Origin: Maribacter sp. HTCC2170
GTDB taxonomy: Bacteria > Bacteroidota > Bacteroidia > Flavobacteriales > Flavobacteriaceae
DNA length: 64,000 bases
NCBI RefSeq assembly: GCF_000153165.2
Contig: NC_014472.1
Span: 431,501-495,500, forward strand
Direction: 5' to 3'
Positions 43,196 to 52,465 of the stretch are shown piece after piece. The translations under genes and the position numbers were made by a program. Position 1 is the stretch's first letter; each line of letters starts with the position of its first letter. The notes beneath the pieces were generated by a model. That model ran no database searches. It saw nothing but the letters and a program-made list of their open reading frames with translations, and was not told the DNA's origin.

Positions 43196-44098
43196 TTGGA
43201 AAAGATACTTACCGTAAACAATCTCACCAAGAAATTTGGGTACCTAACTGCAGTCGATGATTTGTCTTTTACTATAGAAAAAGGCAATGTTTATGGCATT
43301 TTAGGGCCAAATGGAAGTGGTAAATCAACAACACTCGGAGTTGTTCTAAATGTAGTAAATAGGACCAATGGTGAATTTTCTTGGTTCGATGGCAACACCT
43401 CAACCCATGAAGCGTTGAAAAAAGTGGGGGCAATAATTGAGCGTCCTAACTTTTACCCGTACATGACCGCCACCCAAAACCTAAAACTTGTTTGTAAAAT
43501 CAAAGAAGTATCAAACGCCAAGATTGAAGAAAAATTAGAATTGGTAGGTTTACTGGAGCGCAAGAACAGTAAGTTCAGAACATATTCGCTGGGTATGAAA
43601 CAACGTTTGGCCATCGCTTCGGCCTTATTGAATGATCCAGAGATTTTAATTCTTGATGAACCTACGAACGGTCTGGACCCACAAGGCATACACAAAATTA
43701 GAGAAATTATCAAGAAAGTTGCCTCCCAAGGCACTACGATTCTTTTGGCATCTCATTTATTGGACGAAGTAGAAAAAGTATGTAGTCATGTCGTTATCCT
43801 TAGAAAAGGGCAAAAATTGTATTCTGGAAGGGTTGATGATATGATGGCAAGTCATGGATTTTTTGAATTAAAATCCAACGATAATCCAAAACTCAAGACA
43901 TTCTTGGCAAGCAATGAGAGTTTTGGCAAAATAAAGGACGATGGAGGATTAATTACCGCCTTTCTTACAGAAGAAATGAACTCCGAAGTTCTAAACAGAA
44001 ATCTTATGGATCAAGGCATAGTTCTTTCCCATTTGGTAAAAAGAAAAGAAAGCCTAGAAGAGCAATTCTTGGCGCTGACCAAAAACGAAGCCAACTAA
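43196..44098 (+). CDS. ABC transporter ATP-binding protein (ABC-2 export type)
   Basis: 300 aa from the TTG at 43196 (EKILTVNNLTKKFG). The frame can be read from an ATG at 43103, but that would overlap the divergent gene and its promoter. Walker A is GPNGSGKST, the signature is YSLGMKQRLAIASALLN, Walker B ILILDEPTNGLDP and the switch histidine is in LLASHLLDE. This CcmA-like subfamily energises drug, lipid or peptide export with a separate permease, which follows 15 nt later. Confidence 0.92.
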   Translation: MEKILTVNNLTKKFGYLTAVDDLSFTIEKGNVYGILGPNGSGKSTTLGVVLNVVNRTNGEFSWFDGNTSTHEALKKVGAIIERPNFYPYMTATQNLKLVCKIKEVSNAKIEEKLELVGLLERKNSKFRTYSLGMKQRLAIASALLNDPEILILDEPTNGLDPQGIHKIREIIKKVASQGTTILLASHLLDEVEKVCSHVVILRKGQKLYSGRVDDMMASHGFFELKSNDNPKLKTFLASNESFGKIKDDGGLITAFLTEEMNSEVLNRNLMDQGIVLSHLVKRKESLEEQFLALTKNEAN

Positions 44099-44113
44099 AC
44101 CAAAAAAACAAAC

Positions 44114-44947
44114 ATGCTACGATTACTACAAATAGAATTTATTAAACTTTGGAATAACCGAGTAAGTAAAATATTGATTATTTCATATTTCGTATTACTC
44201 ACTTCTATAGCCCTAGTGGCCGCAATTAAATTTGATATTGGGCCAATTAAGTTTCATTTGGCAGAACAAGGAATTTTCAATTTCCCATACATTTGGCATT
44301 TCAACACTTTTATAACCGCATTCTTTAAATTATTCCTTGCTATTGTCATTGTTTCCATGATGGCCAATGAATATAGTAATAAGACCATAAAGCAAAACTT
44401 GATAGACGGCCTTTCCAAGAAAGAGTTTATCCTTTCAAAGTTTCTCACGGTCACTTCATTTTCATTGATCTCAACCGTATTTGTATTTGTTGTTTCAATG
44501 ATTTTAGGGCTTATCTATTCGGATTATAATGAAGTTTCAATCATTTTTTCTGACCTGGAATTCCTTTTGGCTTTCTTCATTAAACTAATGGGTTTCTTCT
44601 CTTTTTGCTTATTCCTTGGCATACTGGTTAAAAGATCTGCATTTGCCCTTGGTTTTTTGATTTTGTGGCAGGTATTCGAAGGTTTTGTGCGAGGTATGAT
44701 CAGGTGGAAACTCTTTGATGGTGACACCACAGATGTTGTAATGGGCTTTTTTCCCCTGAATGCAATGTGGAAATTAATTGATGAGCCATTTTCAAGACTT
44801 GGGGCGGTTCAATCGGTTGCTGACCAGATAGGTGAAAAATTTGAAATGGACTATGGCGTACATTGGTATGAAATCTTGATCGTTGCCGGCTGGACGTTTG
44901 TTTTCATCTATTTATCCTATGCCTTGTTGAAAAAGAGGGATTTATAG
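44114..44947 (+). CDS. ABC-2-type transporter permease
   Basis: 277 aa with six transmembrane helices: near residues 17-37, 62-85, 108-135, 150-175, 185-205 and 250-270. The conserved NEYSNKTIKQNLIDGLSKKE turn after the second helix is typical of ABC-2 permeases that insert the partner nucleotide-binding domain. It pairs with the ATPase just upstream. The substrate is not identifiable. The T9SS protein gene starts 26 nt downstream, behind a 20-bp palindrome. Confidence 0.87.
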   Translation: MLRLLQIEFIKLWNNRVSKILIISYFVLLTSIALVAAIKFDIGPIKFHLAEQGIFNFPYIWHFNTFITAFFKLFLAIVIVSMMANEYSNKTIKQNLIDGLSKKEFILSKFLTVTSFSLISTVFVFVVSMILGLIYSDYNEVSIIFSDLEFLLAFFIKLMGFFSFCLFLGILVKRSAFALGFLILWQVFEGFVRGMIRWKLFDGDTTDVVMGFFPLNAMWKLIDEPFSRLGAVQSVADQIGEKFEMDYGVHWYEILIVAGWTFVFIYLSYALLKKRDL

Positions 44948-44954
44948 TATATTG

Positions 44955-44974
44955 TAGTGTTTACGTAAACACTA
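44955..44974. promoter_or_regulatory. Perfect 20-bp palindrome ending on a start codon
   Basis: TAGTGTTTAC/GTAAACACTA is self-complementary over 20 bases and its last base is the A of the ATG of the T9SS protein gene. It lies 8 nt after the permease stop. It could be a dimeric repressor operator of the kind with a central CG step, or an mRNA hairpin that hides the start codon. There is no T tract, so it is not an intrinsic terminator. Confidence 0.65.
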
Positions 44975-47682
44975 TGATTAAGAAAAATGCCATATTGCTA
45001 ATTTTTAGCATTGTTTTTCCTGCCCTAGTATTTGGTCAAGGGGAGACTTCCAATTGGTATTTCGGAAACAATGCTGGTATTCATTTCAATAACAATGGTA
45101 CCGTGACCGCACTAAATGATGGTAGGTTAGAAACTTTCGAAGGTTGTACTACTATTTCAAATGACTTAGGTGACTTGCTTTTTTATACAGATGGCATCAT
45201 CGTATATGACCGTAATCATAACGTGATGCAGAACGGTACCGGTCTTTTTGGAGACCCATCCAGTACACAATCTGCATTAATCGTTCCCAAACCAGAGGAC
45301 CCTAATATATATTACATTTTTACCGTGGACACCTCCACTTCCACCAACGATCCTGATTTTGGGCTTAACTATTCTATCGTAGATATTACATTGAACAGCG
45401 GTAATGGCGCTATAACCCAAAAAAATACTCGTCTATTAAATGATTGCTCAGAAAAAATTGCCGCAGTATTAAAGGATTGTTCAGATAAGACCATTTGGAT
45501 TGTAACCCTTAGCTCCCAATTCGGCAGTGGGGGTTTTGATACGTACCATGCTTTTGAAATAAGCGCCTCCGGGGTATCAACTAATGTGGTTAAAAGTACG
45601 TTTTCCAAATTAAGCATTGAAGACCCAAGAGGTTATTTAAAATTTTCCAATGATGGAAAAAAAATGGCTAGTGCCAATATGCGTTTTGGGCTACATCTGT
45701 TTGATTTTGACCCATTGACCGGGGTTGTTTCCAACTTTCAGGAGCTAGTAATAAACAGTGCAAACAATAACCCTTATGGCGTTGAATTTTCTCCCAATAG
45801 TCGTTTTTTGTATACCCATTCCTCAAATTTTGTTGAAGGAGAAGCGAAGCATGCTTCATCCTTGATTCAGTTTGATTTAGATGCTCCAAATATAACAGAT
45901 TCCCAAGTTGCAATTGATTATAAGCGAATTTACCGAGGTGCCTTGCAATTGGGCGCCAACGGAAAAATATATCGTACAATTGCCGATAGTTATGATGATG
46001 GAACCCCTTTTTTAGGTGTAATCAATAATCCCAATGAGAAAGGTGACAATGCTAATTACCAACATAATGCAATTGCCCTGGGCAATAATAGCACGCAAGG
46101 ATTACCCCCTTTTATTCAATCTTTCTTTAACAAAACCGACTTGATTTTCAATGCAGATGGAACATCTAGTGGTTCGACGACCATTTGCATTGGCGAGCCA
46201 TTTACATTGCAGGCAGAAGAAATACCAGGTGCCGTTTACAATTGGGAAAAAGATGGAAATCCAATTATTAATCCCGATAACCATCTTTTACATATCGACG
46301 AAGCAGAAAACATTGATGCCGGTCGCTATAGTCTAGAGATTATTCTTCCAAGCCAAGTAGATTGTAATATTCTAGGAGAATCGTTGATAGAAGTTTTGGA
46401 ACTCCCCCAAAATACAGATTTAACATTAGTACAGTGCGATGTTGATATTGACAATACTGAAGATGGGTTTACCGGTTTTAATCTTGACCAGATAGATGAG
46501 AACCCTGCGTTTATCTATTCATTTTATGAGAACATCGCTAATAGGGATAATGATATTCAAATAGAAAATATTCAAAATTATAGAAACTCGAATCCTTTCA
46601 ACCAGATAATATATTACAGGGTGATGAATACAGCCGGTTGTGAGAATTTTGGTGAATTGGAACTACAGGTCAGGACTGTGAATCTAGATGATGAAAACCG
46701 AAATACATTGTTCGCATGTGATGAAAATTTAAATGATCAAGTTTTATCTGCTACATTCAGCCTTGAAAGCGTCACAACTCCAATTTATCCAAATAGTCTT
46801 GTTAGTTTTTATGATTCTTTGGAAAACCTTGCCTTGGAACAAGAACCGCTTCCAAGTAATATAGTGTCTGAATCTAGAGTGGTTTATGCAAGAATTGAAA
46901 ACTCTAACCAATGTGAGGATGTTCTTGAAATTGAGCTTGTGGTTAACCCAACGCCGTTGGTTGATTTGAATAAAACATATGAACTATGTACTGATGACCC
47001 TTTTCTAAACATATATGCTCCTTTATCATATGATTATTACAATTGGATGAAAATTGATGGGGCTAGCCCACAAATCCTTTCCAATACACAAGAGATTGCT
47101 ATAACCGAAGTTGGTGGTTACACTCTAGAGGTGGGCTATACATATCAAAATAACGGACAAGTACAGAACTGCACTAATTCATATGATTTTGAAGTGATTC
47201 CATCAAATCGCGCAGTTATTGAAAACATTTTTGTAAAAGACTTTTCAAATAATAACTCACTACTTGTGGAGGCCTCTGGTGATGGAGACTATGAATTCTC
47301 GACAAATGGAGTTGAGTATAGTGATTCCAACTTTTTTCAAAATGTTATCCCAGGGGTTATAACGGTAAGTATCAGGGACAAGAAAGGATGTGGTATTGTT
47401 GAGAAAACAGTTTCGGTAATGGGCTATCCAAAATTTTTCACCCCAAACGGGGACACAATCAATGATAAATGGAATTTAATCGGCTTAAGCTCCGAAATTG
47501 AGTCAAATTCAGTCGTTAGTATTTTTGACAGATACGGACGATTGCTAACCGTCTTGTATGCCACTAATGAAGGATGGAATGGAGATTTCAATACAAAACC
47601 TGTACCATCAGGTGATTATTGGTTTAAAGCTGAACTAGGAGATGGAAGAATATTCAATGGTCATTTTGCTTTAAAGCGATGA
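44974..47682 (+). CDS. Large T9SS type-B secreted protein (CHU_C domain)
   Basis: 902 aa with a signal peptide (about 1-20, ending LVFGQ). The N-terminal ~370 residues open with TSNWYFGNNAGIHFNNNGTV and look like a beta-propeller or sandwich region found in gliding-associated surface proteins; the middle has Ig-like repeats with cysteine pairs. The C-terminus is the CHU_C/type-B sorting domain: PKFFTPNGDTINDKWNLIGL, IFDRYGRLL, GWNGDF and GDYWFKAEL, ending in HFALKR. Export is by the type IX system with surface attachment or release through the type-B route. A palindrome at its start may control expression. Confidence 0.9.
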   Translation: MIKKNAILLIFSIVFPALVFGQGETSNWYFGNNAGIHFNNNGTVTALNDGRLETFEGCTTISNDLGDLLFYTDGIIVYDRNHNVMQNGTGLFGDPSSTQSALIVPKPEDPNIYYIFTVDTSTSTNDPDFGLNYSIVDITLNSGNGAITQKNTRLLNDCSEKIAAVLKDCSDKTIWIVTLSSQFGSGGFDTYHAFEISASGVSTNVVKSTFSKLSIEDPRGYLKFSNDGKKMASANMRFGLHLFDFDPLTGVVSNFQELVINSANNNPYGVEFSPNSRFLYTHSSNFVEGEAKHASSLIQFDLDAPNITDSQVAIDYKRIYRGALQLGANGKIYRTIADSYDDGTPFLGVINNPNEKGDNANYQHNAIALGNNSTQGLPPFIQSFFNKTDLIFNADGTSSGSTTICIGEPFTLQAEEIPGAVYNWEKDGNPIINPDNHLLHIDEAENIDAGRYSLEIILPSQVDCNILGESLIEVLELPQNTDLTLVQCDVDIDNTEDGFTGFNLDQIDENPAFIYSFYENIANRDNDIQIENIQNYRNSNPFNQIIYYRVMNTAGCENFGELELQVRTVNLDDENRNTLFACDENLNDQVLSATFSLESVTTPIYPNSLVSFYDSLENLALEQEPLPSNIVSESRVVYARIENSNQCEDVLEIELVVNPTPLVDLNKTYELCTDDPFLNIYAPLSYDYYNWMKIDGASPQILSNTQEIAITEVGGYTLEVGYTYQNNGQVQNCTNSYDFEVIPSNRAVIENIFVKDFSNNNSLLVEASGDGDYEFSTNGVEYSDSNFFQNVIPGVITVSIRDKKGCGIVEKTVSVMGYPKFFTPNGDTINDKWNLIGLSSEIESNSVVSIFDRYGRLLTVLYATNEGWNGDFNTKPVPSGDYWFKAELGDGRIFNGHFALKR

Positions 47683-47743
47683 TCCCCAAAATATTTTTGT
47701 AAGTTACTTTTTTAACTAATTCTATATAAATAGTAAATCTATT

Positions 47744-48649
47744 ATGTTCCCAACGGAGTTAAGAAAACAAGGCCGGGTTTATTCTAAACTTAACTTGTTT
47801 ATAATTCTGGGGTTCTTTAATTTTCTTCAGGTAACCTATTTAAGAAGTGGAAATCTGCAGGACTGTAATCACAACGTCTATCCGATTTCTGATTTCTATA
47901 AATGTGATAGAGATAATGATCATTTTGAGGAGTTTAATATAAATTTAAGTGAACTTAAATCAAACCTGATTAGAAATCAAACAGATTTGGTAGTAACATA
48001 TCATAATGCAGGTGGTGATTTAATAGATTTTTCTACAGGAACACAATTTGTCGTAAATCAAAGAACCATAATAGCAAGAGTAACGAATATTGATGGATGT
48101 TATAAAGAAACGTCCTTTAAACTAACATTACTTTCGCCCCCTGTTGCAAAGTCCTTAATAGACATTTTCGAATGTGAAAGTTACACCTTGCCACCTATTG
48201 ATTTCCATAGTAATTACTACACTGGAACTAATGGAACTGGTCGCAGGCTTAAAGAGGGTGAAATAGTAACAGTGTCACTGACTATTTATATTTATGCTGT
48301 TCAGGCAGATTGTACAGATGAAAGTAATTTTGATATTATCATTGACCCTGCCATTTGTCAAGAAGGTACAGTGGATACAAATGCCGTTTTCCCAAAGTTC
48401 TTTACACCAAATGGAGATAATGTTAATGATTTATGGAAGTATGAACCATATCCAGAAAACCATGGCATCCAGGTGGATTTCATTGAAATTTATGATCGTT
48501 ATGGTACTTTTATAAAGTATTTAGATCGGGAAAAACCTGAATGGGACGGGAGTTTGAATGGCAAACTCCTACCATCCTCAGACTATTGGTTTAAGGCCAA
48601 GTTAGAAAACGGAAGTCAACATAAAGGTCATTTTACTCTCAAACGCTAG
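47744..48649 (+). CDS. T9SS type-B secreted protein (CHU_C domain)
   Basis: 301 aa. The N-terminus is not a clean signal peptide: about 18 basic residues precede the hydrophobic KLNLFIILGFFNFLQVTYLR, so either the start lies further in or the signal is unusual. The middle contains paired-cysteine Ig-like segments (YKCDRDNDHFEEFNINLSEL). The C-terminal domain has PKFFTPNGDNVNDLWKYEPY, IYDRYGTF and GSLNGKLLPSSDYWFKAKLE, ending HFTLKR, as in the adjacent paralogue. It is probably surface-exposed or released. It lies 61 nt after the larger T9SS protein. Confidence 0.87.
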   Translation: MFPTELRKQGRVYSKLNLFIILGFFNFLQVTYLRSGNLQDCNHNVYPISDFYKCDRDNDHFEEFNINLSELKSNLIRNQTDLVVTYHNAGGDLIDFSTGTQFVVNQRTIIARVTNIDGCYKETSFKLTLLSPPVAKSLIDIFECESYTLPPIDFHSNYYTGTNGTGRRLKEGEIVTVSLTIYIYAVQADCTDESNFDIIIDPAICQEGTVDTNAVFPKFFTPNGDNVNDLWKYEPYPENHGIQVDFIEIYDRYGTFIKYLDREKPEWDGSLNGKLLPSSDYWFKAKLENGSQHKGHFTLKR

Positions 48650-48705
48650 AGTTATTTTGTACGCTAGATATTAACAAAATGCTGTTGCTTTCGTATTTTT
48701 AAAGC

Positions 48706-50697
48706 ATGAAATTCAAGGTAGTATCAGAATTTAAACCTACAGGTGATCAACCTGAAGCCATAAGACAATTGGAAGAGGGAATAAACTCCCAAGAACCTTA
48801 TCAAACCCTGCTTGGTGTTACAGGTTCTGGAAAAACGTTCAGTGTTGCCAATGTTATTGAGAAAGTTCAGCGCCCAACATTGGTTCTTGCCCATAACAAA
48901 ACTCTTGCCGCTCAATTGTATTCCGAGTTCAAGCAATTTTTTCCTAATAATGCCGTCGAATACTTTGTTTCTTACTACGATTATTACCAACCGGAAGCTT
49001 ATATCCCTACTTCAGGTCTTTATATTGAGAAAGACCTCTCAATCAATGAAGATATTGAAAAACTAAGGTTAAGCGCCACATCATCACTTTTGTCTGGTCG
49101 CAGGGATGTACTTGTAGTTGCATCTGTATCTTGTCTATATGGTATTGGGAATCCCGTTGAATTTCAAAAAAACGTGATAAGTATTTTTAAAAATCAGGTC
49201 ATAGCCAGAACCAAGCTTTTACATATGCTGGTTCAAAGCCTTTACTCAAGGACTACAGCTGATTTTAGAAACGGGAACTTCAGGGTAAAAGGTGATGTCG
49301 TCGATGTATTTCCCAGTTACGCGGACCATGCTTTTCGAATTCATTTTTTTGGAGATGAAATAGAAGAAATTGAGGCTTTTGACCCCTTCAATAATAATGT
49401 CATTGAAGTTTATGAGAATTTGAATATCTACCCAGCCAATATGTTCGTTACTTCTCCAGATATTCTTCAAAATGCAATCCACTATATTCAAGATGACCTT
49501 GTACATCAGATTGATTATTTCAAAGAAATCGGAAAACCTCTTGAAGCAAAACGCCTAGAAGAGCGGACCAACTTTGATTTGGAAATGATTCGCGAATTGG
49601 GGTATTGTTCTGGAATTGAGAACTACTCAAGATATTTGGATGGTAGAGAGCCCGGAACAAGGCCATTCTGTTTATTGGACTACTTTCCTGACGATTATCT
49701 AATGGTGATTGATGAAAGTCATGTAACTATTCCACAAGTGCATGCGATGTATGGTGGCGACAGATCAAGAAAAGAAAATCTTGTGGAATACGGATTTAGG
49801 CTCCCAGCTGCAATGGACAATAGACCATTGAAATTTGAAGAGTTTGAAGCGCTACAAAATCAAGTCATTTATGTAAGTGCAACACCTGCCGATTATGAAC
49901 TCCAACTTTGTCAAGGTGTTTATGTTGAGCAGGTAATTAGGCCAACAGGCCTTCTTGACCCAATTATTGAGGTTAGACCAAGTTTAAATCAGATTGATGA
50001 TTTGGTTGAAGAAATTCAGCAAAGAGTTGAAAAAGATGAAAGAACCTTGGTAACTACGCTGACCAAGCGAATGGCGGAAGAATTAACCAAATATTTATCT
50101 CGGATAAATGTACGCTGCAGATATATTCATAGCGATGTGGATACCTTGGAACGTGTTGAGATAATGCAAGATTTACGCAAAGGTATTTTTGATGTTCTCA
50201 TTGGTGTTAACCTCCTTAGAGAGGGGTTGGATTTACCAGAGGTTTCCTTGGTCGCTATTTTAGATGCTGATAAAGAAGGTTTTTTACGAAGCAACCGATC
50301 GTTGACACAGACTGTGGGTAGAGCAGCTCGGCATTTAAACGGTAAGGCAATCATGTATGCGGATAAGATTACCGCTAGCATGCAAAAAACAATTGATGAG
50401 ACCAATTATCGCAGAGAAAAACAAATAGCTTATAATACTGCCAATAATGTTACACCAAAAGCCTTGAACAAAAGTTTGGACAGTGTTTTGGCTAAAAATT
50501 CGGTTTCAACGTACCATTTTGAGAAGGAAGAATTAAGAGCGGCCGAACCGGATATGGATTATCTTACAAAAGAGCAGATAGAAAAAATGATTCGTGATAA
50601 GCGAAAAGCTATGGAGAAAGCGGCAAAGGAACTGGACTTTATGCAAGCGGCAAAATTACGTGATGAGATAAAAATGCTTCAGAACCAAGATAAGTAA
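48706..50697 (+). CDS. uvrB: UvrABC excinuclease subunit B
   Basis: 663 aa, full length. Walker A is GVTGSGKT (37-44). The beta-hairpin that probes damaged DNA is in YFVSYYDYYQPEAYIPTSGL (about 88-107). The Walker B region reads LMVIDESHVTIPQ, followed by helicase motifs DADKEGFLRSNRSLTQTVGR, and the UVR domain is in the final 40 residues. It takes damaged DNA from UvrA and recruits UvrC. It is a single-gene unit with its own hairpin terminator. Confidence 0.97.
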   Translation: MKFKVVSEFKPTGDQPEAIRQLEEGINSQEPYQTLLGVTGSGKTFSVANVIEKVQRPTLVLAHNKTLAAQLYSEFKQFFPNNAVEYFVSYYDYYQPEAYIPTSGLYIEKDLSINEDIEKLRLSATSSLLSGRRDVLVVASVSCLYGIGNPVEFQKNVISIFKNQVIARTKLLHMLVQSLYSRTTADFRNGNFRVKGDVVDVFPSYADHAFRIHFFGDEIEEIEAFDPFNNNVIEVYENLNIYPANMFVTSPDILQNAIHYIQDDLVHQIDYFKEIGKPLEAKRLEERTNFDLEMIRELGYCSGIENYSRYLDGREPGTRPFCLLDYFPDDYLMVIDESHVTIPQVHAMYGGDRSRKENLVEYGFRLPAAMDNRPLKFEEFEALQNQVIYVSATPADYELQLCQGVYVEQVIRPTGLLDPIIEVRPSLNQIDDLVEEIQQRVEKDERTLVTTLTKRMAEELTKYLSRINVRCRYIHSDVDTLERVEIMQDLRKGIFDVLIGVNLLREGLDLPEVSLVAILDADKEGFLRSNRSLTQTVGRAARHLNGKAIMYADKITASMQKTIDETNYRREKQIAYNTANNVTPKALNKSLDSVLAKNSVSTYHFEKEELRAAEPDMDYLTKEQIEKMIRDKRKAMEKAAKELDFMQAAKLRDEIKMLQNQDK

Positions 50698-50701
50698 ACG
50701 A

Positions 50702-50733
50702 GAAAAGCGCTTTGATCTCTCAAAACGCTTTTC
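50702..50733 (+). terminator. Terminator hairpin after uvrB
   Basis: A nearly perfect hairpin: GAAAAGCG pairs with CGCTTTTC, one C/A mismatch, then TTTGA pairs with TCAAA around a 4-nt loop. It begins 4 nt after the uvrB stop. The downstream T tract is weak. Confidence 0.7.
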
Positions 50734-50800
50734 CAACTAACCAACTAAACCAACCATTATGAAATGACCCAGAACGGATCATCATAATTTCTTTAATATT

Positions 50801-51226
50801 TTAAGATAACTCTATCATTCTTTTAGGTTTGGGCAGAGCTTCCTCCTTCTTAGGCAAAGAAAATTTCAAAATTCCATTTTCATAATTTGCCTTTATATTT
50901 TCTTCATCAACTGTTTCTGGCAGAGTAAATGCGCGTTTAAAGGAAGTGAAGATAAATTCCCTCCTAGTGAAGTTGCCTTTTTCAATATTCTCCTCGCTCT
51001 TGGTTTCCGATGAGATTGTTAACACATTTTCATTGATTTCAATAAGAAAATCTTCCTTTTTTCTTCCAGGAACCATAAGCTCCAGTTCAAAATTTTCTTC
51101 GTTTTCCTTGATATTAACAGCTGGGATATTGCTTTTATGGTTTTCCATGCCACCAAACCAATCAGGTTTTAATATTTCATTCATTAGTGATGGAAATAAA
51201 ACATCGTTTCTTTTTATAATACTCAT
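50801..51226 (-). CDS. Hsp20/alpha-crystallin small heat-shock protein
   Basis: 141 aa from the ATG at 51226; a TTG at 51232 would add two residues. The alpha-crystallin domain covers about residues 40-130: NFELELMVPGRKKEDFLIEI, NVLTISSETKSE, FTRREFIFTSFKRAFTLPET and the C-terminal YENGILKFSLPKKEE. It is a holdase that keeps unfolding proteins soluble. The region 74-118 nt upstream has two 13-bp direct repeats with a palindrome between, unlike any of the other promoters here. Confidence 0.93.
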   Translation of the reverse strand: MSIIKRNDVLFPSLMNEILKPDWFGGMENHKSNIPAVNIKENEENFELELMVPGRKKEDFLIEINENVLTISSETKSEENIEKGNFTRREFIFTSFKRAFTLPETVDEENIKANYENGILKFSLPKKEEALPKPKRMIELS

Positions 51227-51299
51227 GATCAAATCTTTATTCGTTTAAAATTCAAGTTCAAGCGAATAAAGACAAAAGATGTACCAATGCTAAAATCAC

Positions 51300-51344
51300 G
51301 TCATTTTGGCGCATTATCGTGTTAACACAGTGTCATTTTGGCGC
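51300..51344 (-). promoter_or_regulatory. Repeat-palindrome-repeat array upstream of hsp20
   Basis: Two identical 13-base copies of GTCATTTTGGCGC (51300-51312 and 51332-51344 on the plus strand) are 32 nt apart centre to centre, which is three helical turns. Between them is a perfect 10-bp palindrome GTGTTAACAC (51319-51328). The array is 74 nt before the hsp20 ATG, so an activator or repressor site for the heat-shock gene is likely. The protein that binds is unknown. Confidence 0.6.
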
Positions 51345-51357
51345 TTTTTTAACAAAA

Positions 51358-51759
51358 TCAATTGTAGTGGGCCTTAAAAATCTCAATAAGTACATTAGGT
51401 GGTACTATTTTATTGGGATACTTGTGCATTATTGAAAGAACCTGCTCAATAGCAGAAGGAGGCAGTCCCATACTCAATCCTATATTATGTATTCTACTTA
51501 TTTCCAACAAATCTTGCTTGTTATCAACGTTCATTAATAACACGAGTCTGTGAAATTGAAGAATACGGTCTGCCTGCGATTTAGGAATTATGTGTTCCAC
51601 CTTCTCATTAAAAAGGGAATCAAAGGTTTCTTCATCTACATCTAATTGTTGGGCAACACTTTGCAGAAAAACATACTCTTCGTCTTTAATAGTATTATCT
51701 ACCCGTGCGAAAGCAATCATTTCTGAAAGGATACTAAGCTTTTCTTTTCTTGTGCTCAT
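51358..51759 (-). CDS. TerB-like helical protein
   Basis: 133 aa, cytoplasmic, all-helical. The order LSILSEMIAFARVDNTIKDE then EYVFLQSVAQQLDVDEETF, with an acidic metal-ligand-like pattern (D/E spaced in VDNTIKDEEY), matches the TerB/DjlA-type domain. Such proteins are often labelled by neighbourhood to uvrB, but no UvrB domain is present. The cellular role is unknown. The stop is 13 nt from the hsp20 repeat array. Confidence 0.65.
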   Translation of the reverse strand: MSTRKEKLSILSEMIAFARVDNTIKDEEYVFLQSVAQQLDVDEETFDSLFNEKVEHIIPKSQADRILQFHRLVLLMNVDNKQDLLEISRIHNIGLSMGLPPSAIEQVLSIMHKYPNKIVPPNVLIEIFKAHYN

Positions 51760-51798
51760 ATTTTACAAAAAGTATTAATCATCTTATCCCCTATACTG

Positions 51799-52332
51799 TT
51801 ATTTGGGCATAAACCTATTGGGATCCTCTTTTGTTACTCTCATTTTTTCCCTATCAGGATTTAATTCGATAACCTCCCTATTCGAGGCAATTGCGCTTTC
51901 GTCATTCTGTCGTCTTTCGACCACTAAATTTGCGTTTTTAACGTTATTCAAGTCCTTTTTCTTGCTCGAAAATCTATATGCAGTAAATGAAATCAACAAG
52001 ATACTTGCTACTATAGCCGCGTTTAAAGAATTTTGAAATAAAATTACAATCCCAAGAACAAGGAATATTGGGCCCCAGTATTCCATTTTTATCCAAAACA
52101 AGCTATTATTGTTCTTCAATAGAAATTTTTCACCTGTTTTTTCATCAATAACGGTCATAGCGTTCGCTGTATTCCATTTGTGTCCAAAATACCAGCTAAA
52201 GATACCTGCTGTAAAAGTAGCGATGACAAAACCGTAATCAGCCAAATGCTTTGGTAGTAATGAAATTGATGCAAACAAGGCAGCAATAAGAACAATAACA
52301 GAAAGAAATCCTCTACCAGACCATACAATCAT
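51799..52332 (-). CDS. Conserved membrane protein of unknown function
   Basis: 177 aa with four transmembrane helices (about residues 10-26, 33-50, 88-104, 106-122), paired around a hydrophilic loop (HKWNTANAMTVIDEKTGEKF). The C-terminal 50 residues are charged and cytoplasmic (SSKKKDLNNVKNANLVVERR). I do not recognise a named family; the loop motif with VIDEKTGEKFLLKNN appears in other flavobacterial membrane proteins. It stands alone, ahead of the divergent DUF1456 gene. Confidence 0.6.
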   Translation of the reverse strand: MIVWSGRGFLSVIVLIAALFASISLLPKHLADYGFVIATFTAGIFSWYFGHKWNTANAMTVIDEKTGEKFLLKNNNSLFWIKMEYWGPIFLVLGIVILFQNSLNAAIVASILLISFTAYRFSSKKKDLNNVKNANLVVERRQNDESAIASNREVIELNPDREKMRVTKEDPNRFMPK

Positions 52333-52410
52333 AAGTGAACAATTTTGATTCTATATTTATTGGTATAACTTAAATTTTAATTCTTTCGTATAAAAAAACC
52401 TCGATTTCCG

Positions 52411-52439
52411 TTGTATTACCAGTTGCAATCATAACTTTG
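52411..52439 (+). promoter_or_regulatory. Promoter of the DUF1456 gene, TTG-N18-TAACTTTG
   Basis: TTG at 52411-52413, 18 nt spacing and TAACTTTG at 52432-52439 match the Bacteroidota -33/-7 pattern. The -7 box ends 26 nt before the ATG. Confidence 0.5.
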
Positions 52440-52465
52440 CACAAAAGACAGAAACTAAAGGATTC

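Noticed and set aside
51232-51344. Sigma-54 promoter before hsp20
   Set aside because: The nearest match, TGACGTG with GCA after a short gap, lacks the GG of the -24 element; the repeats fit a regulator site better.
51358-51759. UvrB-related protein by closeness to uvrB
   Set aside because: No helicase or UVR motif is present; the sequence is TerB-like and helical.
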